Assembly: GCF_027497215.1 (NCBI RefSeq)
Contig: NZ_CP114904.1
Location: 496,001-560,000 of the forward strand
Source of the DNA: Micromonospora sp. WMMD812
Lineage (GTDB): Bacteria; Actinomycetota; Actinomycetes; Mycobacteriales; Micromonosporaceae
Reading direction: 5' to 3'
DNA: 64,000 nt
Position numbers and translations under genes: made by a program. The notes under the pieces were generated by a model. It was not told the DNA's origin and did no database searches. It saw only the letters and a program-made list of their open reading frames with translations. Shown in pieces: positions 56,888-64,000 of this stretch. The stretch's first letter is position 1. Each line of letters starts with the position of its first letter.

Positions 56888-57664
56888 ATGAGTCACGTCA
56901 CCGCCAACCAGCCGGAGGGCACGCCGACGTGGATCGATCTCGGCATCCCCGACCTTGACCGGGCGATGGAGTTCTACGGCGCGCTGTTCGGCTGGGAGTT
57001 CGAGGTAGGTCCGGCGGAGGCCGGGCACTACGCGACGTGTCTGCTGAGAGGCCGACCGGTCGCTGCGATCATGCCGAACCCCGACCCGGGCGCCACCGAC
57101 TTCTGGTGGAACGTGTACTTCGCGACCGCGGACTGCGATGGCACGGCCAAGCGCATCATCGACGCGGGCGGCGCGATGATCGACGCGCCGATGGACGTGA
57201 TGGACCAGGGCCGAATGGCGATCGCACGGGATCCCGTCGGTGCGCAGTTCGGGCTTTGGCAGGGCCGCGCGCACATCGGCGCCCAGATCGTGAACGAGCC
57301 CGGGTCGTTGGTCCGCAACGACCTGGTCACCGCCGCCCCCGACCCCGCCCGCACCTTCTACGCGGCGGTGTTCGACTTCACGCTCGACCGCAACGAGGAT
57401 CTCCCGGGATTCGACTTCACCTTCCTCCGCCGGCCGGACGGCCACGAGATCGGCGGCATCTTCGGCCTCCCCGAGGCCCGATCCTCCAGGTGGGCGACGA
57501 CGTTCGAGGTCGCCGACACCGACGCCGTGGTTGCGCGCGCCCGGGCAGCCGGAGGCACCGCCGGTGAGATCGAGGACATGCTCTACGGGCGGATAGCGAC
57601 CATCACCGACCCCTTTGGCGCCGAGTTCTCGGTGATCACGAGACCGGCCGGCGCGCCCGGCTGA
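56888..57664 (+). CDS. two-domain VOC family protein
   Basis: A 258-residue protein made of two tandem VOC domains (about 10-128 and 140-255). It has PTWIDLGIPDLDRAMEFYGALFGW, DQGRMAIARDPVGAQFGLWQ, RTFYAAVFDFTLDRNED and IATITDPFGAEFSVI. Comparable proteins are annotated as hydroxylase or glyoxalase relatives in antibiotic clusters. The ATG has GAGACGAAGGAG upstream. It seems monocistronic; the role is unknown. Confidence 0.85.
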   Translation: MSHVTANQPEGTPTWIDLGIPDLDRAMEFYGALFGWEFEVGPAEAGHYATCLLRGRPVAAIMPNPDPGATDFWWNVYFATADCDGTAKRIIDAGGAMIDAPMDVMDQGRMAIARDPVGAQFGLWQGRAHIGAQIVNEPGSLVRNDLVTAAPDPARTFYAAVFDFTLDRNEDLPGFDFTFLRRPDGHEIGGIFGLPEARSSRWATTFEVADTDAVVARARAAGGTAGEIEDMLYGRIATITDPFGAEFSVITRPAGAPG

Positions 57665-57714
57665 CCACAAGAGGTGGCCCACTCGCATGACTGCTGCTCA
57701 TGTGATCCATTCCA

Positions 57715-57755
57715 CGACTTTTCCCACAAGGAAATTTTGCCGGTTGGGAAAGTCG
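57715..57755. promoter_or_regulatory. imperfect inverted repeat upstream of the TetR gene
   Basis: CGACTTTTCCC (57715-57725) and GGGAAAGTCG (57746-57755) form near-perfect arms separated by about 20 bp with an AT-rich GGAAATTTT centre, 17 bases before the TetR start. A plausible autoregulatory operator. Confidence 0.6.
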
Positions 57756-57771
57756 CGCGGATAGTTGTGCC

Positions 57772-58443
57772 GTGACCTCGGACGTTGGCCTGCGCGAGCG
57801 GAAGAAGCGGGCGACCCGCGCGGCGTTGAGCCGTGCGGCATGGTCGCTGATGGTCGAGCGCGGGATCGACGCGGTGACCGCAGAGTCGGTCGCCGCGACG
57901 GTGGACGTCTCACCCCGGACCTTCCGCAACTACTTCGCGAGCCGGGAGGAGGCGATCCTCGACGGGATCGCGCAGCGCGCGGACTGGCTCGTCGAGGCGC
58001 TGCGCGCCCGGCCTGCCGGCGAGCCGGTGTGGGAGTCCTTCGCCCACGTCCTGCCCGACGCGATCATGAGAGTGCTCGGTGAGCGCGAGGCCGACGTCGC
58101 CGCCCTGGTACGCGTCTCCGCCGAGAACCCGGCGATGCTGGCGCAGCAGTTGACGGCGTTCGCTCGCGTCGAGCGGCTCCTCGCCGAGGTCGTCGCGGAG
58201 CGGACCGGTGCCGACGTCGACCATGACCTTGCTCCGCATCTGCTGGCTGCCGTCCCCGGAGCCACGATGCGGGCGGTGGTCACGTTCTGGGCCGGCGGCG
58301 CCACCGACGCCACCCTTCCCGACCTCGTCCGGATCAGCGTCGCGCAGCTGCGCGAGGGCCTGCCCCTCGGCCACCCGCCACCTGAGCCCTCGGCCATTCC
58401 GCCGGCTGCCCGACAGCGCGCCGGAGATCCCTCCCGTCCATGA
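57772..58443 (+). CDS. TetR-family transcriptional regulator
   Basis: A 223-residue regulator. The DNA-binding domain is at about residues 8-55: LRERKKRATRAALSRAAWSL and VAATVDVSPRTFRNYFASREEAI. The C-terminal ligand domain is of the MftR-like type (FWAGGATDATLPDLV). The GTG start lacks a strong ribosome site. The C-terminal 25 residues are Pro-rich. An inverted repeat lies upstream; the PAP2 gene downstream may be a target. Confidence 0.88.
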   Translation: MTSDVGLRERKKRATRAALSRAAWSLMVERGIDAVTAESVAATVDVSPRTFRNYFASREEAILDGIAQRADWLVEALRARPAGEPVWESFAHVLPDAIMRVLGEREADVAALVRVSAENPAMLAQQLTAFARVERLLAEVVAERTGADVDHDLAPHLLAAVPGATMRAVVTFWAGGATDATLPDLVRISVAQLREGLPLGHPPPEPSAIPPAARQRAGDPSRP

Positions 58444-58549
58444 GGTGGAGCCGGTACCCGACCAGCATCCCCTCCCACGGAGCCGCCGCCGTTCGCAGAC
58501 GACGTCGGCGGCCGTGCGCCGACACATCCCTCGCCGCGAAAGGAACGCC

Positions 58550-59392
58550 GTGGGTGCCGACGACCGCGGGAAGCGCCCGCACCCCGTCCGCGAACTGCTG
58601 ATCGTGGCCGCCCTGTTCCTGGCGTACAAGGTCGGGCGGCTGCTCGTGGTCGGGGACCTGCCCGCGGCATACGCCCATGCCACGCACGTCTGGGCGTTGG
58701 AGCGCGCGTGGGGGCTGCCCGACGAGGCGACGCTGCAGCGGACCGTCCTGTCGTACGACGGCCTGGTCCGGGCCGCCAACAGGTACTACGCCTCGGTGCA
58801 CTTCCCGGCCACCGCGGCGCTGCTGCTGTTCACGTACGTGAGTCGTCCGGCCCTGTACCGGTGGGCGCGCACGCTCCTCGCGGCGCTGTCCGGCGTGGGG
58901 TTCGCCATCCAGGCACTCGTTCCCCTGGCGCCGCCGCGGCTGCTGTCCGCGACAGGCGTGCTGGACACGGGACGCGTGGTGGGGCCGAGCGCCTACGGCG
59001 ACCCCGCCACCGACACCCTCTCCAACCAGTACGCGGCCATGCCCTCGCTCCACGTCGGCTGGGCGATGGTGGTCGCCATCGTCCTGATCGCGGCCGGCCG
59101 GACCCGGTGGCGCTGGCTCTGGTTGCTGCACCCACTGCTCACCCTCACCGTCGTGGTGATCACCGGGAACCACTACTGGCTCGACGCCGTGGTGGCCCTC
59201 GCCCTGCTCGGCGCGATCCTGCTGGTTGCCCCCCGACCCCGATCGGCGGCGCCCGCTACGACACGGTCCACGGCCGCGACGAACACGGGCGAACCGGCCC
59301 GCCCGCTGGTCACGGTGGCCGGGGTTGGCGTGGAGCACGTCGACGCTCGGCGCGGTGACGTGGAGCAGATCGTCGGCTCCGGCGGGCCGTAG
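58550..59392 (+). CDS. PAP2-superfamily membrane phosphatase (inositol phosphorylceramide synthase-like)
   Basis: A 280-residue membrane protein with about six helices. PAP2 motifs are AAMPSLHVGWAMVVAIVLI and ITGNHYWLDAVVALALLG, and YASVHFPATAALLLFTYV lies upstream. It resembles the Aur1/Ipt1-like branch that hydrolyses or transfers phospholipid head groups. AAAGGA precedes the GTG at 58550. The C-terminal 40 residues after the last helix are disordered. A role in phosphatidylinositol or prenyl phosphate metabolism is possible. Confidence 0.85.
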   Translation: MGADDRGKRPHPVRELLIVAALFLAYKVGRLLVVGDLPAAYAHATHVWALERAWGLPDEATLQRTVLSYDGLVRAANRYYASVHFPATAALLLFTYVSRPALYRWARTLLAALSGVGFAIQALVPLAPPRLLSATGVLDTGRVVGPSAYGDPATDTLSNQYAAMPSLHVGWAMVVAIVLIAAGRTRWRWLWLLHPLLTLTVVVITGNHYWLDAVVALALLGAILLVAPRPRSAAPATTRSTAATNTGEPARPLVTVAGVGVEHVDARRGDVEQIVGSGGP

Positions 59393-59441
59393 CCATCGTT
59401 GGTGCCGGGCCCACCGACGCCACCGTCCGTATCATCTCGGC

Positions 59442-60398
59442 ATGGCGCTGAACCTGGAGGTGCGGTTCAGCCGTCGGGCGGCGCTGCTGGCCGCCGGCGG
59501 GCTGCTCGCCGGTTGCAAACCGCGGCCTGAGGCGGACAAGGTCCACCTGCGACTGGCCACCGGGCCGGCGGGGGCGGTCTACCGGCGCATCGGCGGCGCC
59601 CTGGCCGAACACATCTCCGAGCAGGTCCCGGGTGCCACGGTGACCACCGTGCCGAGTGGGGCGTCCACCGACAACATCCGGATGTTGCGGGCCGGCGAGG
59701 TGCACCTCGGGCTGACGAGCCTGGATGCGCTGATCACGACCGACGGCAGCGCGCCCGACGGCCTTGCGGCGATCTGCCGGCTCTACGACAGTCACCTGCA
59801 TCTCGTGGTCCTGGCCGGTTCGGCGATCGACGAGTTCCGGGACCTTGGGGGCAAGCGCATCTCCCTCGGTGCCCGCGATTCGGGGACGGAGTTCACCTCG
59901 CTGCGGGTTCTCAAGCTCGGTCCGGTGAACGCCGACGGTCGGTACCTCAGCCAGGCCGAATCGGCGGCGGCACTGCGCGACGGCACGATCGACGCGATGT
60001 TCTCCCTGACCGGCGTCCCGACACCCGCCATCACGGAGCTGGCGCAGCGGCACCCGATCCGGCTGATCCGGTTGGACGCACAGGCGGACGCGCTCTTCAC
60101 GGCGTACCCGGGTCCCTACGCCCCGGCCATGATTCCCGCGACCGCCTACGCGGGTGTCCCGGCGACCCGCACCGTCGCCGTGCCGAACGTGCTGCTCGCC
60201 CGCAACGACCTGCCCGACGACCTGGTCTACGCCATCACCGACACGATCTTCACACACACCGGCACGATCACCTCCGCGAGCCGCGACGACGCAGCCGTTC
60301 CCGAGGCGTGGCACATCAACGTGCGCACCGGGATCTCCACCGCATCGGTCCCGCTCCATCCCGGCGCGGCCGCCTGGTTCCGCGACCGCAAGCGCTGA
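59442..60398 (+). CDS. TAXI-family TRAP transporter solute-binding lipoprotein
   Basis: A 318-residue extracytoplasmic binding protein. The signal contains RRAALLAAGG and lipobox LLAGC (C25). The TAXI fold shows LRLATGPAGAVYRRIGGALA, VTTVPSGASTDNIRMLRAGEV and the segment LGGKRISLGARDSGTEF. It would bind an organic acid or amino acid for a TRAP transporter, but no DctQ/DctM genes are adjacent. It is convergent with the sensor kinase gene, so it could feed that kinase. A weak AGG lies before the ATG. Confidence 0.88.
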   Translation: MALNLEVRFSRRAALLAAGGLLAGCKPRPEADKVHLRLATGPAGAVYRRIGGALAEHISEQVPGATVTTVPSGASTDNIRMLRAGEVHLGLTSLDALITTDGSAPDGLAAICRLYDSHLHLVVLAGSAIDEFRDLGGKRISLGARDSGTEFTSLRVLKLGPVNADGRYLSQAESAAALRDGTIDAMFSLTGVPTPAITELAQRHPIRLIRLDAQADALFTAYPGPYAPAMIPATAYAGVPATRTVAVPNVLLARNDLPDDLVYAITDTIFTHTGTITSASRDDAAVPEAWHINVRTGISTASVPLHPGAAAWFRDRKR

Positions 60399-60403
60399 CC
60401 CGC

Positions 60404-60425
60404 GGCCCGGCGACCGGACCGGGCC
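60404..60425. terminator. short hairpin between the TAXI gene and the kinase gene
   Basis: GGCCCGG (60404-60410) pairs with CCGGGCC (60419-60425), loop of eight bases. Its position exactly between 60398 and 60427 supports the true kinase end at 60427. Confidence 0.6.
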
Positions 60426-60426
60426 C

Positions 60427-61907
60427 TCAGGCCGGCGACGGCGCCGCGACGCCGGACGAGGACGGCACCCGCGGAACGACCGGCAACGCCACCACGGCGG
60501 CGAACCCGTGCCCGGAGCCGTCCGGGCGTGGCAAGCCGTCCTCCAGCCGCAGTTGGCCCCCGCCGCACCGACCAGGTCGGCGCAGATCGCCAGTCCCAGG
60601 CCGGTCCCCGACACGTTCTGGTGCCGCGGAGACCGCCAGAACCGTCGTAGCGCCTGGGCCCGCTCCGAAACGTCGAGGCCCTGCCCGTCGTCACGGACGA
60701 CGATCGTGACCACGCCGCCGGCCGCGCCACCGTCGCGGTGCCCGGCGACCGGGCCACCGAGGACGACTCGGGCGGTCACCTCCAGAATCTGCGCTCCCGA
60801 CAGCCGTAGCGCGTTGCTGATCAGCTCGTCCAGGACGCTGCCCAGTCCGCCCGGCGGCTCCAGCAACCGCAGACCCGGCGGCACGTCGACCGTCAGCGTC
60901 TGCCCCGCCGTCGCCGTCAATGCCCGCCATCGGTCCACCCGGGTCGCCAGCACCTCGTCGAGGTCCACCGGCGACGCCGTTCGCATGCTCTCCATCCGGG
61001 CACTGGCCTGCAGCGAGTTCAGCATCCGCTGCATCGCCTTCAGCTCGTCGACGGCGACGTCGTACACCTGCCGCCCGTCGTCCTCCGGCCGCAGGTGTGG
61101 TTCGAGGCTCTCCACCGCGAGGCGGAGGCTGGTCAACGGGTTGCGCAACTGGTGCGACGCGTCGGAAACGAACGCCCGCTGCCGCTGCACGGAGTTCTCG
61201 ACGGCGTCCATCATGGTGTTGAACGACTCCGCCAGCCGCCGCAGCTCGACCGGCCCGGCCTCGGCGTCGGCACGGATCGTCAGGTCGCCCGCGGAGATCC
61301 GAGAGGTAGCCGCGTCCAGTTTCCGCACCGGCCGCAGCACCCACGCCGATACCGGCCAGGCGACGGCCGTCAGCGCGATCAACGGCAGAAGCCCGAGCCC
61401 GGCGAGCCGGGCCCACCGGGCGAGGATGAGTTCGCGCGTCCTCGACAGGTCGGAGATCGTCACGACGGCGCCGACGACCTCACTGTCGCGGCCCACCGGC
61501 TCGGCGACCACGAGTGCCGAGTCGTCCCACGGCGCCCACTCCCAGGACGGTTCGGACCGGGCCCCGGCCAGCGCCGCGGTGACGATCCGGGGCAACGCGG
61601 GCTCGGCGCCCGCCGCCTCCTGGTACGCGCCGGCCGGCCCGAGCAGCACCTCGCCCGACGTGTCGATCAGCGCGACCGGGATGCCGTAGAGCTCGTGATA
61701 GCGCGTCAGCTCCTGCTGCAGCGCCTCGGTCCGCCCGGTCGACAGCGCGGTCTCGGCCAGCGAGGCGAACCGGCCGACGTCGTTGAGCCGGTTGACGTAC
61801 GTCTCCTGCATCTCCCGCTCGGCCACGGTGACGCCGAGCGGCACCCCGAGCGCCGCGACGAGCAGCACCGCGAGGGGAACCAGGACGACGAGCAGGCGGC
61901 GGTGCAC
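60427..61907 (-). CDS. TctE-like sensor histidine kinase, C-terminal frameshift in a C-run
   Basis: An inner membrane kinase. Helix 1 is at about residues 5-24, followed by an extracytoplasmic domain to about 165, helix 2, a HAMP linker (RPVRKLDAATSRISAGDLTI) and H252 in VSDASHQLRNPL. ATP-binding boxes are DELISNALRLSG, RDDGQGLD and SGTGLGLAI. Five residues after the G2 box the frame shifts: a C5 run at 60557-60561 would need six C for the natural ending LEDGLPRPDGSGHGFAAVVA, with the stop at 60427. As given, the frame runs on antisense to 59310. The kinase core is complete. GTG start six bases after the regulator stop. Confidence 0.8.
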
Positions 61908-61913
61908 GGCACG

Positions 61914-62597
61914 TCAGCCGATCAGCTCCGGCTGGTCGGCCAGGAGCCGATAGCCGACACCGTGAACCGTGCGGATGACCACGTCCGGCCGCAGCTTGTG
62001 CCGCAACGCCGCGATGTGGGTGTCGAGGGTGCGGCTCGACGACTCCCAGGTCGCGCCCCAGATCTGGTCGAGGATGACGTCGCGGCTGACCACGTTGGGC
62101 GCCCGCCGGGCCAGCAGCAGGAGCAGCTCGAACTCCTTGCGGGTCAACGGCACGGGTGTGCCGTCGACGGTGACCTCGCGGGTGCCGACGCCGATCCGCA
62201 TCGGGCCGAGGAGGAGTGGCTCGTCGGAACGGCTCAGCGCGCGGGCGGCCCGGGTACGCCGCAGGACGGCGTCGATCCGGGCCAGCAACTCCGGGATGCC
62301 GAACGGCTTGACGATGTAGTCGTCGGCGCCGGCGCGCAGGCCACGAACCCGGTCGTGCTCCTCGGACCGCGCGGTCACCGCGATGACGGCGGTCTCCGGG
62401 TGGTCACGCAGCTTGCGGATCACGTCGAGCCCGTCGCCGTCGGGCAGACCCAGGTCGACGAGGACCACGTCGGACGGCGCGGCGCGCACGGCCTCCGCGG
62501 CGGTGGCGATGCGGTGGACCTCGAAGCCTGCCTGGGTCAGGACGGTCACCAGACCCCGCGCCACGCGGTCGTCATCCTCGATGACGGTTATCCGCAT
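61914..62597 (-). CDS. TctD-like OmpR-family response regulator
   Basis: A 227-residue regulator. The receiver domain (1-115) has acidic residues in VIEDDDRV, phospho-acceptor D48 in VLVDLGLPDGDG and lysine in YIVKPFGIPELL. The winged-helix domain (about 130-222) has VPLTRKEFELLLLLARR, SSSRTLDTHIAALRHKL and VHGVGYRLL. It pairs with the kinase encoded 6 bases downstream. TctD/TctE systems sense citrate-like acids and control adjacent tricarboxylate transporters, which matches the divergent tctC. Confidence 0.94.
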   Translation of the reverse strand: MRITVIEDDDRVARGLVTVLTQAGFEVHRIATAAEAVRAAPSDVVLVDLGLPDGDGLDVIRKLRDHPETAVIAVTARSEEHDRVRGLRAGADDYIVKPFGIPELLARIDAVLRRTRAARALSRSDEPLLLGPMRIGVGTREVTVDGTPVPLTRKEFELLLLLARRAPNVVSRDVILDQIWGATWESSSRTLDTHIAALRHKLRPDVVIRTVHGVGYRLLADQPELIG

Positions 62598-62743
62598 ACC
62601 GGGGGATTGTACGGCCCGGGCCGCTGCTCGTGCCGCGCGTCGAGTTCTTGGGATTTCTCTGACACCATCCGCGCCCCGGCCAGCCGAGACTGGGGCCACT
62701 CGTGCACTGAGGAATGTGCATACGCCGATGAGGAGGTCGCTGT
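62598..62743. promoter_or_regulatory. divergent control region of the regulator gene and tctC
   Basis: 146 bp shared by two divergent transcripts. TGCAC (62703-62707) and GTGCA (62716-62720) form an inverted repeat with an 8-bp gap, just upstream of the tctC ribosome site; a candidate binding site for the response regulator. Confidence 0.45.
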
Positions 62744-63763
62744 ATGGGAACCAGCAGGTACCGCGCCGTCGCGCGGATGATCGCCGCGATCGGCGTCGTC
62801 TCGCTTGCCGCCGCCTGTTCCGGCAACGGGGGCGCGACCGGCGGAGGCGACGCCGCGGGCTATCCGGACCAGAACATCACCTTCGTCGTGCCGTTCAGCG
62901 CGGGCGGCCCGACGGACACCGTCACCCGCATGATCGCCGAGCCGATGGCCGCCAAGCTCGGCGCGAAGATCGTCGTCCAGAACGTCGAGGGCGCCGGCGG
63001 CACGGTCGGCGCCGGCGAGGTCGCGCGGGCCGAGCCGGACGGCTACACCGTGCTCATGCACCACATCGGCATGTCGACGGCGCCCGCCCTGTACAAGAGC
63101 CTGGGCTACAAGCCGCTCGAGGACTTCGAGATGGTCGGGCTCGTCACCGAGGTGCCGATGACGGTGGTCGCCCGCAAGGATTTCGCCCCTACGACGCTCC
63201 AGGACCTCGTGACCCACGTGAAGGCGAACGCCAACAAGGTCACACTGGCCAACGCCGGCATCGGCGCCGCGTCCCACCTGTGCGGCCTGCTGTTCCAGAC
63301 CGCCGCCGGTGTCAAGCTCCAGGAGGTTCCGTACGAGGGCACCGGTCCCGCGCTCACCGACCTCGTCGGCGGTCAGGTCGACTTCATGTGCGACCAGACG
63401 ACCAACACCAGCGGTCAGATCGCCGCGGGCAAGGTGAAGGCGTACGCGGTCACCACGCCGGAGCGGGTGAAGAGCCTGCCCGACCTGCCCACCACGGCCG
63501 AGGCTGGGCTGCCCCAGCTCCAGGTCAGCGTGTGGCACGGCCTCTACGTCCCGGCCGGCACGCCGAAGGAGATCGTCCAGAAGCTGTCCGAGGCGCTGAA
63601 GGTGGCGCTGGCGGACCAGGCGGTCGTCGACCAGATGGCCAAGCTCGGCACCGCGCCGGTCCCGGCTCAGGACGCGACCCCGGAGGCGCACCGGGCCAAG
63701 CTCGAGGAGCAGCTCGGCACCTGGGCGAAGATCATCGCCGACGCCGGGGTCAAGGTCTCCTGA
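62744..63763 (+). CDS. tctC: tripartite tricarboxylate transporter binding lipoprotein
   Basis: A 339-residue binding protein. The signal has lipobox SLAAAC (C25). The Bug/TctC fold shows ITFVVPFSAGGPTDTVTRMIAE, VVQNVEGAGGTVGAGEVARA, IGMSTAPALYKSLGYKP and YEGTGPALTDLVGGQVDFMCDQ. It captures citrate-like or aromatic carboxylates for the TctAB membrane part. GAGGAGG lies before the ATG. tctB follows immediately. Divergent regulation by the TctDE-like system is likely. Confidence 0.95.
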   Translation: MGTSRYRAVARMIAAIGVVSLAAACSGNGGATGGGDAAGYPDQNITFVVPFSAGGPTDTVTRMIAEPMAAKLGAKIVVQNVEGAGGTVGAGEVARAEPDGYTVLMHHIGMSTAPALYKSLGYKPLEDFEMVGLVTEVPMTVVARKDFAPTTLQDLVTHVKANANKVTLANAGIGAASHLCGLLFQTAAGVKLQEVPYEGTGPALTDLVGGQVDFMCDQTTNTSGQIAAGKVKAYAVTTPERVKSLPDLPTTAEAGLPQLQVSVWHGLYVPAGTPKEIVQKLSEALKVALADQAVVDQMAKLGTAPVPAQDATPEAHRAKLEEQLGTWAKIIADAGVKVS

Positions 63764-63764
63764 G

Positions 63765-64000
63765 GTGGAGCGTCGCCGATCCTTCCCGGATCTCCTCGCC
63801 GGGGGAATCTTCGTCCTGATCGGTGGCGCGTTCGCGCTGGGGTCGCTCGGCTACGAGCTGGGCACCCCACTGCGGATGGGCCCCGGCGCCTTCCCGCTGC
63901 TCGTCGGCGCGACCGTGGCTCTCCTGGGGCTGGCGATCGTCGTCAAGGGACTCATCGCCGGCGAGGTGGTCTCGTTCGGGCCGATTCCCTGGCGTGCGGT
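63765..64000 (+). CDS. tctB: tripartite tricarboxylate transporter small membrane subunit, partial
   Basis: The first 78 codons of a TctB-like protein, cut by the window edge. It begins VERRRSFPDLLAGGIFVLIG, and the family motif LRMGPGAFPLLVG is present near residue 41, followed by the second helix. The GTG starts two bases after the tctC stop, and the AGGTGG around it provides a weak ribosome site. tctA should follow outside the window. Confidence 0.9.
   Translation, partial: MERRRSFPDLLAGGIFVLIGGAFALGSLGYELGTPLRMGPGAFPLLVGATVALLGLAIVVKGLIAGEVVSFGPIPWRA

Noticed and set aside
59310..60426. C-terminal third of the 865-codon kinase frame
   Set aside because: It follows a one-base frameshift, is Arg-rich, lies antisense to a well-supported TAXI gene, and passes through a terminator-like hairpin.

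Overview
The base composition (very high GC), frequent GTG starts, four-base stop/start overlaps, SARP and PucR regulators, an F420-dependent oxidoreductase and a cluster resembling the whiE spore-pigment locus all point to a filamentous actinobacterium. Family Micromonosporaceae (Micromonospora-like) is the best guess; this is an inference from gene content, not a database result. No rRNA, tRNA, CRISPR array, transposase or phage gene was seen.

Layout. (1) 27-4039: a translationally coupled YrdC-like/maleate-isomerase-like pair, an LtrA-family membrane protein and a membrane-anchored helix-hairpin-helix protein. (2) 4259-15529: a compact type II polyketide cluster. On the minus strand are an FAD monooxygenase, a TcmI-type cyclase and a SARP activator. 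Divergent on the plus strand are a second TcmI-type cyclase, a complete acetyl-CoA carboxylase (AccDA fusion, AccB, AccC), an ACP fused to an aromatase, a cupin, KS-alpha, CLF and an ABM-family protein. Gene content matches a whiE-like unreduced aromatic polyketide, with dedicated malonyl-CoA supply and no ketoreductase. (3) 15627-24439: a secreted trypsin-fold protein whose whole catalytic triad is substituted, a BNR/sialidase-like protein, a LOG-like protein, a YjbR protein, a frameshifted aminoglycoside phosphotransferase, an alpha-hydroxy-acid oxidase, a small probably leaderless gene and AraB. (4) 24525-29273: glyA under a ZTP riboswitch, a polar amino acid ABC transporter and a DUF4326 protein. 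(5) 29406-39255: a secreted intradiol dioxygenase-like lipoprotein, then a complete hydroxyproline catabolic operon. The operon holds an aminopeptidase P-like enzyme, a pyrroline-hydroxycarboxylate deaminase, a hydroxyproline epimerase, a GntR regulator, a three-component D-hydroxyproline dehydrogenase and a ketoglutarate-semialdehyde dehydrogenase. (6) 39204-45033: a graveyard of fused gene remnants, a beta-lactamase-fold hydrolase, an SDR-like protein, a BNR/MoaD pair, and a TetR with twin operators facing a DUF2867 gene.

(7) 45030-54589: reductive pyrimidine (uracil) catabolism. An NCS1 permease, beta-ureidopropionase, dihydropyrimidinase and F420-dependent LLM oxidoreductase lie on one strand. 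PucR follows, and then a divergent omega-aminotransferase and CoA-acylating malonate-semialdehyde dehydrogenase. No dihydropyrimidine dehydrogenase is present, so the LLM protein is a candidate for that step. (8) 54633-64000: two VOC proteins, a decayed DUF6454-like gene, UbiA, TetR, a PAP2-type phosphatase, a TAXI binding protein, a TctE/TctD-like two-component system whose kinase has a C-run frameshift, and the start of a tripartite tricarboxylate transporter (TctC, partial TctB).

The most interesting items are the ACP-aromatase fusion with a Gln-to-Ala CLF, the triad-less protease, the candidate operator repeated in the hydroxyproline operon, the F420 oxidoreductase in place of dihydropyrimidine dehydrogenase, and the patch of chimeric gene debris at 39.1-40.0 kb. 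Several single-base frameshifts (20.6, 39.5, 55.3 and 60.56 kb) could be true decay or base-calling errors.
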